NCBI GenBank assembly: GCA_916700875.1
Contig: CAKAKS010000038.1
Location: forward strand, 16,991,826 to 17,055,825
Source of the DNA: Sebastes aleutianus
Lineage: Eukaryota; Chordata; Actinopteri; Perciformes; Sebastidae
Length of the DNA: 64,000 nucleotides
Reading direction: 5' to 3'
Under the pieces are notes generated by a model that saw only the letters and a program-made list of their open reading frames with translations, was not told where the DNA came from and did no database searches. Shown in pieces: positions 11,786-24,368 of the stretch (its first letter is position 1; every line of letters starts with the position of its first letter). The position numbers and the translations under genes are program-made.

Positions 11786-14134
11786 CTGTAAATTGGGAAG
11801 AAGTACGTTGCAGACATTATTTTTCGAACATTTTATGGACCAAACCAATAATCAATCAAGAGATGTTTTGTTCGACTACCATCCATACTTAGATGTGAAT
11901 CACTTCACGTTTTTGTATTCAAAGCACAAATATGACTCACAGCTCTTTTAGTATACAGTCAATTATGAGTGATTGTGAAATACCAACAGATAACGTCTTT
12001 AGGTCACTTACATGTTGAACAGCTGCTTTTCACAAGAGTGCGTGCAAACCGAGTCAAAGCACTTCAAGTACTAACAAAGTGTTTACTGCTCTGTCTGCAG
12101 CTTTGTTCCAACAACAACAGTGAGGCCGAGAGCTGAACCTAATTACAAGTCCTGCGACTCAGAAGACGTCTTCAAAGACGGAGTCTGAATGACCAGAATG
12201 TGCAGAATGTGCACGTCGGTGACAACTGCAGGTATTTACTATGTGCATTCATCCGTGCCGCTGTGTGCGTGCTATGCTTATGCATTTAGCACATCTGTGT
12301 GTTCATACAGCAGGTCAGGTACCTTTTAGTTCCCTCTCATCAACACATACATGCACAGATGACACTGGAGACATTACATGTGCACTAAGAAAGGGGGAAA
12401 AGTCAACCTGCGGTCAGCCTGCAGAGGTATATGACCCCAGAGGGTCAAAGGTCACGACAAAGAGGACAGGAGATGCTCTAAGATGTAACATCATTCCTGG
12501 AGAGATAGGAGCAAAACCTTGAACTGAGACTGAACTCTGAGTTGAACCGTGAAACCGTAAATCATGCTGAAGTTTTAAATGTAGTTGGAAATGTATAATG
12601 AGATTGCTGTTGGCAAACAAGGCAGTAAAATGCATATTGAAATTATTCAAATTCGAGGTCGCAAAAAACAAATTTCCAGTCAGCTGCAAGAATAACAAAA
12701 TTCCTGGTGATGTATTGTGTAGTTCAAGACACTGAAAACTCTCTCTGTTAATGAGGGGCGGGTGTTATTGAGAAATGCGTTGAAAAGGACATGTGCTCGC
12801 CATTATCTCAGTTGTTTCACAGTTATAACTTCACTCCCCCGAATGCCGCTGAACTCAAAAGACGCAGAATTAAGCTGAATCGAAAGACTATTAAAGAGGA
12901 CGGGACCCATGCTGTGCTTTCAGACAGTGAGCAAGCATGTGTTTAAGCAGTCTCTTTGAAGCCAAATGTGAAATGATTAAGTCCGCTTAGAAGTCTGTGT
13001 GGCTCTTCGGTGTGTGCGTTTGTGCGTTGCGTGCGTGGACCTCTTTGAAGATGGCTCTCTTGTACGAGTTCAGGAAGACCTTTACAGCAGTGCTGTAAGT
13101 GGTGGGTGCAGCACTCCATAAAGATCCAAGATAAGTGTGTAAATGTGTGTGTGTGTGTGTGTGTGTGTGTAGTGCAGGACCTGACATGACTTGCGGGCCC
13201 GGTAGAGCTGACGCCAACCCCTTGTTCCTGGCTGTCTGTGTATGTCCTGAATGACAGCCCAGAGGCAGTGCATGTGTGTGCGGTTAGGTGGGAAAAAGAA
13301 GCGTTTCATGTTTGACGGGAACCATCAATAAAACAGCAACCATGAAATCACCTCAAAACCACCTGAACCTGGTCCGAGAGAGTGCGCAGGGATGTGTGCA
13401 TGTAAGCGTGTATGTTAGAGAGAAAGAGTGAGCGACAAAGGATGTGTATTGACCTGCGTTATTTTCTCTAATCTCTCTTTCACGCCTCCGTCCACCCAAT
13501 TGATGACCACGTAAAGTAGAATTTGTGTGTGCAAAGTTTGATTTAAGCTCGCCTTATAGCGCACACATTTCCAGCCAGATCTGGGGGGGGTTTTGCATTT
13601 CTTTGTGGAATAAATTAACAATTTGTTGCACGGCAATTAGCATGAAAAAGCGAGCAGCTTTTTTCCAGTCAATTTAACATCAAGCCATCTCCCACTGCTT
13701 TTCTTAACCCCCTCTCTTCTTCTGCTCCCCGAAGCCCCCCGAATTTTATGGCGGGCATTGTGGCGAGGTGAAGCGCAATGAGTGGGAGGAGCGCTAGTTA
13801 ACCAGGGACATAGCATGAATAGTGTGTGTTGGTGTGTGTGTGTTTGTATATATCTATCTGCATGCATATGTATGTGCATGGCTGGGTGCTGAAAAAGTGC
13901 TTCGGTCCACATAGAATAAGTCATGGTTACCCGATTCACACACCGCACATTAAAAAGTAAGTACACATAGCTACGTAGAAAAGGCTTCATTTTCTGAAGA
14001 CTCTCTAGAGCCCACATAAACTGGAATCACTCTCAGATATCTGAAGATTATGATTATTTCGAGCATTTGAATTAGTGTAAACAGGTTCAAATATTTTAAA
14101 TTGTAATTATTTGCTAGTGACATGTTATATAAGA

Positions 14135-14200
14135 TAAGATAAGACACATTTTATTGATCCCACACAGGAAACTGAAGTGTCACAGCAGCAGTGTGCAGAA
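14135..14200. mobile_element. Retroposon 3' tail fragment
   Basis: AGATAAGATAAGACACATTTTATTGATCCC, the same tail type as at 4198 and 47354. Confidence 0.5.
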
Positions 14201-15029
14201 CAAATGCATATGTAGCTTTAAAAAATATTATATGTATGCATGTACGTAGTATTATACACTGTACTGAAGTTGAAGCACTTCAGTGCATGTAAGCACTTTA
14301 AGAGTTTAAGTGTTAATCAAAGTGGAAGCACTGAAAGGAGTTTTAGCGATTAAATTGATGATATGACAATTATGGGTTAATCACTGACATTTCTGTTGAC
14401 GTCAAAGCGCTAAGTAAACTTGAACTGTTGTTTGAAATGCCAGGTGACTTGTACGTGCTGAAAGCAGTTGAATTATCAGTTCAAGTTTAAGCTGTGAAAG
14501 TAGTTGAAATTGTAGTTGAAGTGGAAGCGCTGGAGGTAATAGTGCGTACACATTAAACAGCTGAAGTTTCAGTATCTATCGGTGAGATGAGGAGATTGCA
14601 ACCAACTGGAGCCTCTCCAGTGTGCCAAGCGTGTTGGAGAGCTACGGTGGCCGACGCGAAAATGCGAAGGGCCCTCTTTAGAGCCAGTTGGAGCAGAGCC
14701 AGTGCGTAGAGTGTGTGTGTACGTGTGAAGTGAGTGGTGAAGCAAGAGAGAGAGGGAGAGCGTCGACGACGATGGGAGCAAGTAACGTTTTCGACTCCGG
14801 TCCAAACCGGACAAAGAGTAGTGGAATGAATAGTGGAATTACCCTTTAAATAACACACTTGGACACACAAAAATGCACACTTACATCCACACACAGTTAG
14901 CTGTCATGGGTGGTTGTCCTCGGGGTAGCAAAGGGAGAAGAGACCCCACAAACAGGCCCTCTTGTGGGATGGGGGAGTCCACTCAATCAGTCAGACAGAT
15001 GGACCGCTGGCCAATGAGACACATAAGCA

Positions 15030-15033
15030 CACA

Positions 15034-15072
<39 letters not shown>

Positions 15073-15243
15073 CTCAAAGATGACCTAGACCCCCCACGCT
15101 GAGGTAGCAGTGATCAGATGCATCAAGTCCATCCATCAGCACTGAAAGTGAAAAATGACGTCTGGAAGTGTATGATTATGCTCCTGGGCTTCTACACATC
15201 AATCAACGGAAACACACACACACACACACACAAACACACACAT
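15030..15243. repeat. Two CA microsatellites
   Basis: CA runs at about 15030-15073 and 15211-15243, with GT runs nearby at 15320-15339 and 15697-15708. Confidence 0.9.
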
Positions 15244-16574
15244 TCGACCACACATTAACCACAGAGAAGACGCAGAACTTGAAAAATGAACAAGAGTAAA
15301 TTAATCTCCTTGTCTGAGAGGTGTGTGTGTGTGTGTGTTGGTGAAGAGCCGAAAGAGGGATGAATAGAGTTATTGGTGAAGAGACCACGGTCAGAGCAGG
15401 ATTTAATCAAGGAGAGGGTGAGAAGTTTGTGTGAGTGTGTTGAGGTTTATCTGAGTGCTCTTCACTGGTCGATGCTGAAGAACATAAAAAAAAACGTACA
15501 CAAGCTTTAAAAGAGATTAGAGAAATCCAAACAAGTGTGACATATGTGGAATCACCGGCCTTTCTCTTCTTATGTCTTCATCCCCCGCTCCTCCTCATCA
15601 TCATCTTCTTCTTCTTCTCGCCCTCGCATCACCCTTCCTCCCTGGTGAGCGAAACACGGCTCTATTGGAGTGTGTAATTCAGAAATGGTGATGTATGTGT
15701 GTGTGTGTTGGATGTGCCTCAATTTGTGTGTCAGAGCCAGCTGTGGCAAATAGACCATAATAACAGACTTTAAATGCCACATCCGCTCCTACTTATCATG
15801 TTAACCCCTACGACAGTCGCCACACGGCACATGAAACATGAACAAAAGTGCTACTGGTTCCGCTGTTTATCTACAGGAGAAGTCGTATACTGTAGGTTTG
15901 AAGAAGATTCCCCTATTTTTCAGAGCAAAACAAAGAACTGGAGAGCTTCCAAAGTGGGATGTCCGTTTTGACAAAGAGAAACAATCATTACCATATTTTA
16001 TAACCATTCTGTATCTAGTTATTGGTAATTTAGTAAAAGTAAGGGATAATGTACAGCGAGCCGGTCATTGTTGTGAAATAAACCCCGATGGGGCGATGTG
16101 GCACCTGTCAATCAAACTCTTACCGAAGCCAGTCGGGAGAAGAGTGAAAACATCTTTTCCATCAAAAAGCATTCAGTTTTGTTCCTTGCTCTTCTTTCAT
16201 TGAAGAAATACTCTCCAGTTCTGATATAACTGATGCTATTGCAGCATTTAACCTCTTTAGGAGCTGCCATTGTTGTTTTGAACGCCACTCTGACTCCGTC
16301 TGTAGCTGCCAGTAGCTCCTCACAGGACGCTGATTGGGACAGTCACTGGCTGGCCGGACACAAACGCATTACTTGAAGCCTGAGCAGATGGATTTTCGTG
16401 TGTCATTTGATCCTGATATTCACGCGTGATTTTGTGACATCGCAAGAATCCAGCCGCCGTGCAAGGTAACTGTGGAATATTGGAAAAATACATTTAGATT
16501 TCTAAAACAAAGCAATAAAAAATGGTTAGCTGTGATGTAACATATATATGTAATTTGTGTTTTTGTTTTCCTGC

Positions 16575-16661
16575 AGGTCTGTTGCCATGAAAACATTGGC
16601 GGAGTCAATCAGAGCAGATATTAATGATGGCTTACTGAGGATAAAACACCAAGAAAGCAGG
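16575..16661 (+). other. Exon-like segment of unknown gene
   Basis: A pyrimidine tract and acceptor (TTTTGTTTTCCTGCAG) are followed by 87 bases and a strong donor (GTAAGG). One frame is open and contains a Met in good context: MKTLAESIRADINDGLLR. I do not recognise it and see no partner exon. The flanking DNA (16,250-16,480) resembles dispersed repeat sequence, so it could be an exonised repeat or chance. Confidence 0.3.
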
Positions 16662-17117
16662 TAAGGAGGAGGAGGGAGGTGAATGTGTGTGATCAGAAAC
16701 TTGTGATGTTCTGCAAACTAAGCGGTCGCCATGTCATCATGTGAAAAATGAAATCATAGCAGGTGACAGAACGGACGTCACAGGACAGGACGTGAGAATG
16801 CAGCACTGAGACAGACTTCAGCAGTGGGGTGTACATATTTTAATGTCACAGGCTGCTGTTAAATAACGGTGCATTCACACCAGCCTTGTTTACTCTGGTT
16901 GAACTGAACACTGGTGCGTTTGCTCTTCCTGTTTTGGTGACTGGTGAACTAGTAGCCTATTTGTGCATTTGCTACCACTGAATTTGATGAATTTACTGTT
17001 TATCAGACCACAAATGAGACAATTAGAGAACTAGCGCACCACAGTCCCTCCACCTCACTACCCGCTATTAGGAGACCAATTCACCAGGGGAAAAGCTGTC
17101 GGCAGCTCCGTAGACTC

Positions 17118-17600
17118 CTAGCGGCAGAGAGTGACGTTGGTGTTAGATGTGATCAAATCATGGATATATAATAAGACCTGGATAGGAGGCTGCTGTTCAG
17201 CCTTGCTTCCAGTTTTTGTCCAGTGGTCCCTCACAGTTTTGCAGCGAAAAATCCCCTTGACATGACAGCTCGAACTGCAAACAAGGTCAATTATGACTCT
17301 TTCTGTCATGAATTTTTCATCCATGGAGGTTTCATATTTGTAAAACTTTCCTCAAGCAGAGAAAAGAGACTTTAAAATCTGTGATGTCATCACAATGTAA
17401 AGTCTGTGGGCCGAGCTGGAGCTCGAAGGCGTGGCCAGCGGGACAAACACTACCGTGCATATCCAGTGGGCCGCATACCGCGGAAGTAAACCCGGAAGCT
17501 AAAAAACGTTTTTTGGCGTATGCGCCAGGCGAGCAATTCTCATTGGACTGAATAGGCGCTATCTTGGGGTCCGGTATCCAATTCTTATTATACAGAACAT
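17118..17600. repeat. Probable dispersed repeat
   Basis: CpG-containing sequence with AGCTGGAGCTCGAAGGCGTGG and AACCCGGAAGC motifs, no open frame of interest and no splice structure. It has the style of teleost MITE-type repeats, but only one copy is in the window, so the call is weak. Confidence 0.3.
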
Positions 17601-18070
17601 CCATGGATCAAATCCAGAACTTTATTCTGAACTGTGAAAGATTTAAAGCCAGAGTCTTGATTCGTGTTCCCTCTTCCTCCTAGCATCTATTTCATGAATA
17701 AAAGTAGAATATTCCTCATTGCTGTGGCGACCTCATGGCAACAGATAACACTAACACACATAACTTAGTGTCTAAGAAGCAGCTGTAGTAAGTCAACAGG
17801 GTGCAGCATAGTGAGAGGATAAAAGCTATTGATCTGCAGTCAACACGCTCCGTTTGAAACGTTTGAGATAAAGCCACCTCTCAAACGTCAACAGCATTTG
17901 ACGGAATCAATGAAGACTCCTCCTTCAGACGCATCTCATTAATACGTTGGCGCGCAGAAAGGCTGGTCGGCATAAATCAGCGACTTTATTGTCGGTAGTT
18001 AACAGAGACGAGACGAAAGTTGATGGAGGAGCAGAGAAACTCATAACGCAAGCAGCTTCGGCAACAAGCA

Positions 18071-18073
<3 letters not shown>

Positions 18074-18130
<57 letters not shown>
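18074..18130. repeat. GT microsatellite
   Basis: About 28 uninterrupted GT units, among the longest in the window. Confidence 0.95.
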
Positions 18131-18132
<2 letters not shown>

Positions 18133-21100
18133 AGCTTTTCATCCACTCCGGTTACTAATCACAGTCTCATTCTCTCTCAGCCTGCATAATTCTCCCCCTC
18201 GCCTTTATAAATCTTTCCACTCTCTCCACCTCTTCCTCTCTTTCTGAGGGCAGAGACAGCAGATGTGTTGGCAGCTTAAATGACCTCTGTGATGTATGAC
18301 TTAACAAACCCCAGGCATCCATCAACCCTAGCCTAAGTGTGTGTGTGAGGGGGGAACAAAGAGAGAGAGAGATGCTACTCATAAAGTACAATTTCAATTC
18401 ACCTTCAGCCCAAACTTGTGCCCAGCAAGCACACAGGAGAGGCCTCTCCCCTCCTCCCCCTCCTCCCCTTCATTTCATGAATGAGTGTCTACTGGTGTAT
18501 GTAGATGTGCTGTATACATGAATGTGAATGAAGTGTAATTACATTGGCCAGGATTCCCTCAGTCTGCGGCATAGATAGACTGATGAGAGATGACCTTTCT
18601 GACCCCTGCATGTGTGTGCATGTGCAGTAAAGACACACAAGATGCATAAAGCAAAAAAAAAAGAAGTGAGGGTTTGCATGTGAAATAGAGAGGCTTATTG
18701 ATCCTTTATCGTAAGTGCGGATGAAATGGGACCTTGTAAATCGCTTATGTGAAAGTTTTCATCACGGCAACCCGAACACGTTTTCCCTGCTCTGCTGCCA
18801 CAGTCGTCCATCAGCCCCCGCGCGCTGACAGACGGCGGACGTGCCCTCTCCATGCAGTAATTACAGGAAGCCAAGGAGGAGCTGCTCCAGGCACATCCTG
18901 GCACACACGGCTCACCTGGATGACTTTTTTTCCGCTCTCAATTTGTTTTAAGGGTTGAGTTTAAAGGGCATCAAAAGACAAATTCAGGTCAGTCAGTCAG
19001 AGATACTTGTCAGTGGCAAGAGATGTAGTGATAAATAAAAGACACTCTGGTACTTTTTATACTCAGGACATATTTTGTGATTTTTCTAAAGTTTTGTGTC
19101 AGCCTACAAAAGTAGGTTAAAGGTGCTCTATATGATATCCAGAGCATTAATATAGCAGCAAACATACCTGAGCAGAGAATGAGCTTCTTGTAGTGCAAGT
19201 TCGTGCATGTTTGTGCATGTGAGCGTGCCCCACTGGCTAGGTCACGGCCGCCGCTCTGCACTGCTCTCATACGGCGGTTACAGCTGATAAAGCCGTCCCA
19301 ACTGACGGCGTCATCGCGGAAGCGTATAGCACCCACCCTCCGGTTCCCTCTCAGGTAAACCAACACGTCCTCATCCCAACACATCATATACTGCCGCTTT
19401 GTCAGACCCCTCGACATCACTCTTTTCAGTCTCAATAAACACGTGCTTAGCGAGCCCTCGGTGTCACTTTTCAGTCGCAGTAAACACTTGCTTAGGTTCA
19501 GGCAATAAAACCATCTGTAAATATGCAAGTGTACAGCAGAGAAGTTTTTATAGACGCTTTTTTTCACTGTGGAAACTTATGACTGACTGAACTCAAGCTG
19601 ACTGAATACTTTAGGTGGAGTATCTTAGTTTTACTGAATAAAATAACATGATTATATTGTAGGTCTGTCTCTCTTCTCAGAAGATTCACCCAAAAGCCAA
19701 ATTGTGATTTTAAAATGTAACTGCGCTATTTTCTGAAGATAACGTCTTGATTTCTGTCAGTGCAGACTGAATGGTTATAATTTGTTTGTGCTGTTATTAA
19801 AGACCCTAAGGCAAAGGTCAGTATATACATCACTTTTCTGAAGCTTTATCATGCACCAGTGATTGGGATTCAGTCTTCACACCAAGCAGCTACATCATTG
19901 TCACAAACGGCTTGAAAACAGGCTCAAAATCTGGAACCTATTTGCTTTTTTTTTTACACAAATTGCTTGGCTAACCCCCTGGTTGTAATGAATATTTTTG
20001 GTGTCATGTTTAGCAGCTTGTCTTTTGACTCTCTGATTCTCCTGCTAATTGTCCCAGCAGGGCAGCTGACCAAGATGGCCGCCCTGCCCTCTGGATGGCT
20101 GCGATTATACTCCGCCAAACAAAAGAGGAGTTGAGGAAAACACCAAGGAGAAATAAAATACTTCACCCTCCCCTCTCCCCGAGAAGTGCCAGATCTTTAT
20201 TTCACTCCTTTCTCTTCGCTTTTTCTGTCTCAGTGCCCACAAAGTGTTTGGAAAGCACACGACAATCTTTTTTTGTTGACGTTCGATGGCGCGTGATAAT
20301 GTGGTCATTATCATCGCCAAAGGAACAGGTTGGGGCTCAGACAGGGTTTCATTGGGGGCCTTTAAAGCGCACACACACACACACACTTTCAGTGTGGGAA
20401 AAGAATGCTTTTAAAAGAGGGACAGCTGTTTGGGTGGCTCGTGAGGATGGCAAGATGGCCAACTACTGTAAACTCCACCTGTGCATGCGGCCATGCCTCG
20501 GGCTGTGGGGGAAAGCGAGGGGCGGCGTGGGAGCCTGTGATTTGGTCCGGTCCACTGGGAGGTGTGTAATATTGTGAAGGGCCTTCCAAAATTACACCCA
20601 AATAGATTCATAAATGGGATTTTGTCATAAGGAATTCTCCTAAAAACCTCTAATTTACAGTTAAATTACTGTATAATAACTACAGTGGACAGTTCTGATC
20701 TACAAAGGCAGAGAGCGGTAACTACAGAAGCAATATAGTTGAGTGAAAAGAGTTTAACGCTTTCCGACTGGCTGGCAAATTGCGTGACAGATAAAAAGGT
20801 TTTAATGCCGTCATTTTATACCCCTTTTAGGCTGATTATGTTACCAAATTACTGCCATAAACCTACATAATAGACTAATACAACAAAATGCAGATGCTGC
20901 ACTGTTTGGATATTAATCGCAGAATTCAAGTGGAAAATGCAGCATCTTCAAACAAAATGTTCTTTCAGCTTGTTTAAGAAAATAATGTTTCGATTGTTTA
21001 TAGTCCGCTTATAATAATCAGTTTTTTTGTTTCTGTCCCTCTACTATTCATATTTATACTGAAATCAATATAATAGAATAATTTACAACTTAATACATTT

Positions 21101-21234
21101 GATTATGAGATTTAAAGGTAGCTTAACCACACCAAATCTTATGTTTTCCAACAAAGTCAAAAGCTGAGATTGCATCTATACTGAGATTTGCTGAGATAGT
21201 TAGCTTTAGCAGGAGTTTAGCTGGGTTATTGTCA

Positions 21235-21610
21235 GCCCGTTCGCATGAAAATACAAACACCTTTCTTGCTTTTGGTGTGCCATTTGTACGTCATGTATTC
21301 TATACTGACTGCAATGTAAACACATCTGTGTAAATATGCTAAGTGACGCAGAATAAAAAGCGATACGTGTTGTCCGTACTTATGTTACGTTGTTTCCGTA
21401 TGTATTTTACTTTGTTTACGTAATTAATTTAAGCCCAACTATGACGTTTTTCCGAAACCTAACTAAGTGATTGCATAAACTGTGGACGTTACTGTAGTTT
21501 TGTTGCGTAGCGTACAAATGACATGCGAAAAGGCTAAAATGCGTCCTCATTACACATGGAATTACCGTGTAATGTCGTGCTATTTATACGCCTTCCCGAG
21601 AGACCTGGTT
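21235..21610. repeat. Dispersed repeat (CCTAACTAAGT / TTGTTGC family)
   Basis: Contains TTAAGCCCAACTATGACG and GAAACCTAACTAAGTGATTG. Related pieces occur at 32,620-32,760 (reverse orientation) and 60,935-61,200, so at least three copies are in the window. Confidence 0.55.
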
Positions 21611-22243
21611 CTCCATCGTGACTCAGTTTAGCTACTTTCTCATTTGGCTATGTGGAATAACAAACTGAATTACAGATATTTTTCATTCGTAAATAATAGC
21701 TGGAGAAAGATACGGGGAAAAATATGTCAATTTACTTTGAGCTTTAGCGTAAGCCTAGCCATAGCTTACATTTGAAATTCTATTGTTCTTGTTTTAGCTG
21801 TGTGTGGCACAACATGCAGTAAGTGCGATAGCTTCTTTTAAAGTCCACAGATTAAGGTGAACACAGGCATAATAACACTTTCACCAATGTGTAGACACCT
21901 GCACAGAGATCTGTTTAAAAGAGTGGGGAAATTGGTCCCAAATTGTAAAATTGATTGCATCTTTATTAGGGCTGCACAATTAAACAAATATTAATCACGA
22001 TTTTGGCCTCCCACAATTAAATGAACATTATCAACTGTGATATTAACGTTTAAAATGCGTGCTCCGCTCATAGAAAGCTCCGCTGTATATCAAATCAAAT
22101 TCGTAAACTAACAGCCAGCCACCAGGGGGCGATCCAGATATTTTGGCTTCACTTTTAGGGAGCTGCAATGCCGTCTTATTTTGATGCAAAGATTTGTTAA
22201 TTAACAGGAATGTAGCACAACATGAAAGTGGAAGCAGTGCAAT

Positions 22244-22386
22244 CTGAATATCAGACATTAGAGGTGCCCCCATTTGCCCATCTCCTAAAACATTTGAAAG
22301 AATAGACCATGTGAAGCTGTCTGATGGAGTGAACTGTTTGTCTTTGCATAGCATCACCAAAATTAATCTTGTGCACTATCAATCAC
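22244..22386 (+). repeat. Upstream copy of a segment also found in sp8 intron 1
   Basis: Runs CTGAATATCAGACATTAGAGG ... GTGCACTATCAATCAC and matches 25290-25426 over its whole length with a small internal deletion. It contains AATTAATC and ATCAATCA, which resemble homeodomain and PBX-type sites. Confidence 0.8.
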
Positions 22387-23239
22387 CCGGTGTAAACTGT
22401 GTGTGTGTGTCGGGGGGTTGAGTGGATGAGGAATGTGATTAACTTTTCCGTCTGTGTGTGTCCGGCTGACTTCATTCAGGCTGCTGATAGAACAAGAGAG
22501 ATGAAGAAAGGGCAGGGAAGCAGTTAATACCAAACAAATGAAGGAAATGGATTAAATCCTGCTGTTTTATTAAATTTGAAATTCAAATGAAATGCTCCCT
22601 CTGTGGTTTTGCTCATATATTAAGAAGCTGAAGATAAATTCAGGTTTATTTCCAGGGGTGTGCGTCATCATATTGGATAACCACCATGATTTAAGAGTAG
22701 GGTTTACCTATTTACCTGTTTACATTCAAAAAATTTCTTCACAGCATTTACAGCTTTGAGTCTGAGCTTGGACGAGTATTTAAACGATCTATAAAACTGA
22801 GGAAAGCACAGGAAGAGGTGTTGTTTTGAAAGACAACATTTGTTTAGTGTTGAATGAGATGAAATTGCGGAGGCAGTGGTGGTGTCCTCCCCTCCCTGCC
22901 CCAGGGCTGACTAGATACGCCCCAGGGACAGGATGGGACGGACCGGGCCTGCCTCTCATTCATCAGCCTCTCCCTCTGTATGGCTTCACAACATCAGTAA
23001 AACAAAAACATCAGGCCGTGGAGCTAAAACAAAGCTTTTCTGCCTGAAACAATCAAGACCTTTGCATGTCAACCTTTACCTATGAACACACTTGTAAAAT
23101 TGATTTGTCTACAAGTTGCCCCTCTATCTGGAAAGTGTTGCTTTTGAGTTTTTCAAATGTTATCTTTTTTTTGTTGTTCGGGAAATTGTGCATATTTTCA
23201 CACAAATTTAAATGTAATTGATTACCACAGTGGCTACAG

Positions 23240-23982
23240 GTTGTAGCGGACTCAGATACTGGCATCATATGAAACTAGAAACCGAAGGAATCCATCGGTA
23301 CCAACCATGTCATACTAGCATTTCGGAAAGGAGGCTAAATAACGCGACAAACTTGCGCTAAATTTTGGCGAGGAAAAACTGTCATGGCCATTTTCAAAGT
23401 GGTCCCTTGACCTCTGACCTCAAGATATGTGAATGAAAATGGGTTCTATGGGTACCCACAAGTCTCCCCTTTACAGACATGCCCACTGTATGATAATCAC
23501 ATGCAGCTTGGGGCAAGTCATAGTCAAGTCAGCACACTGACACACTGACAGCTGTTGTTGCCTGTTGATCTTGAGTTTGCAATGTATGATTTGAGCATAT
23601 TTTTTTATGCTAAATGCAGTACCTGTGAGGGTTTCTGGACAATATTTGTCATTATTTTGTGTTGTTAATTGATTTCCAATAATAAATATATACATACATT
23701 TGCATAAAGCAGCATATTTGACACCTCCCATGTTGATAAGAGTATTAAATACTTGACAAATCTCCCTTTAAGGTACATTTTGAACAGATATAAAATGTGT
23801 GATTAATCAAGATTAATCATGGACAATCATGCGATTAATCCTGATTAAATATTTGTATCGATTGACAGCCCTAACATAAACATAAATAAATACAAAATAA
23901 TAGTAATAATAATAAATAATAATAATAGATAAAAAATGTGCGATTAATCGTGATTAAATATTTTAATGGAGTGACAGCCCTA
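23240..23982. mobile_element. Family A inverted-end element with a duplicated right end
   Basis: Shares GTCCCTTGACCTCTGACCTC and downstream blocks with 6512-7162. A right end (GATTGACAGCCCTA) occurs at about 23860-23873, and after an AT/AAT-rich spacer a second, similar right end occurs at about 23940-23982. The left inverted end was not found. Confidence 0.65.
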
Positions 23983-24108
23983 TATTAACCAAATGATGTA
24001 GGCTACATTCTCAGCCAACATGACTGTTTGAGTGTGTAAAGGGTGTGTTCTGGTCTCCACTGAATTTATGGTCTCTAAACTTCATATTTTCTTCTAACTT
24101 GTTGCAAT

Positions 24109-24347
24109 TTGGAGCGCGCCAGAGTCGCCAGACCTCACTTCTTCTTCTTTCAAATTTACGACGACCTCGAGCGCAACATGTTCAGTGACAGTCCGAGCTG
24201 CTCTCTGATTGGTCCTCAGCGGCACTTCAAAGCCAAGAAGAAGCTACAACTACTAAAGCAACCAGAGAGGAAACACACACACACACTCAGCATTGTTCAG
24301 TCACCGCCAGCACACACACACACACACATTATCACACAGCACAGACC
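24109..24347 (+). promoter_or_regulatory. sp8: Likely sp8 5' UTR / proximal promoter
   Basis: The 240 bases before the sp8 start codon are richer in GC than their surroundings. They contain an inverted CCAAT box (ATTGG at 24208-24212) and two short CA runs close to the ATG. No clear TATA box was seen. The reading frame through it is probably not translated, because the conserved Sp8 N-terminus starts at 24348. The transcription start cannot be placed from sequence alone. Confidence 0.45.
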
Positions 24348-24368
24348 ATGGCTGCTACACTGCTAGGG
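24348..24368 (+). CDS. sp8: sp8 coding exon 1 (7 codons)
   Basis: The ATG lies in a good context (acc before ATG, G after) and encodes MAATLLG, close to the MATSLLG start of vertebrate Sp8. It is followed at once by a consensus donor, GTAAGT (24369). Phase is 0, matching exon 2. The exon is too short to show as an ORF. An in-frame Met also exists in exon 2 (26647), but it would remove the conserved N-terminus. Confidence 0.88.

Larger units (their letters stand above)
18690..23060. promoter_or_regulatory. Possible regulatory DNA upstream of sp8
   Basis: No gene was found between 12 kb and the sp8 promoter. Several non-repetitive, balanced-composition blocks could be conserved enhancers: about 18690-18960 (has TAATTAC), 20200-20580, 22440-22640 (homeodomain-like TTAATACC and TTATTAAATT) and 22830-23060 (AACAAAG, TTTGCATG). 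This is inference from appearance only; repeats (21235-21610, 21969-22050) interrupt the region. Confidence 0.25.

Noticed and set aside
15838..16203. A 121-residue + strand frame (MNKSATGSAVYLQEK)
   Set aside because: It is not recognised, has no splice or domain support, and adjoins repeat-like DNA; it was left out as a gene.
19010..19567. A 185-residue - strand frame
   Set aside because: Composition is mixed, with no domain, no repeats and no splice pattern, and it covers what looks like ordinary intergenic DNA; I judge it a chance frame.
20095..20577. A 160-residue + strand frame
   Set aside because: There is no recognisable domain and it runs through a CA repeat (encoding HTHTH). The DNA may be conserved non-coding, but the frame itself is not convincing.
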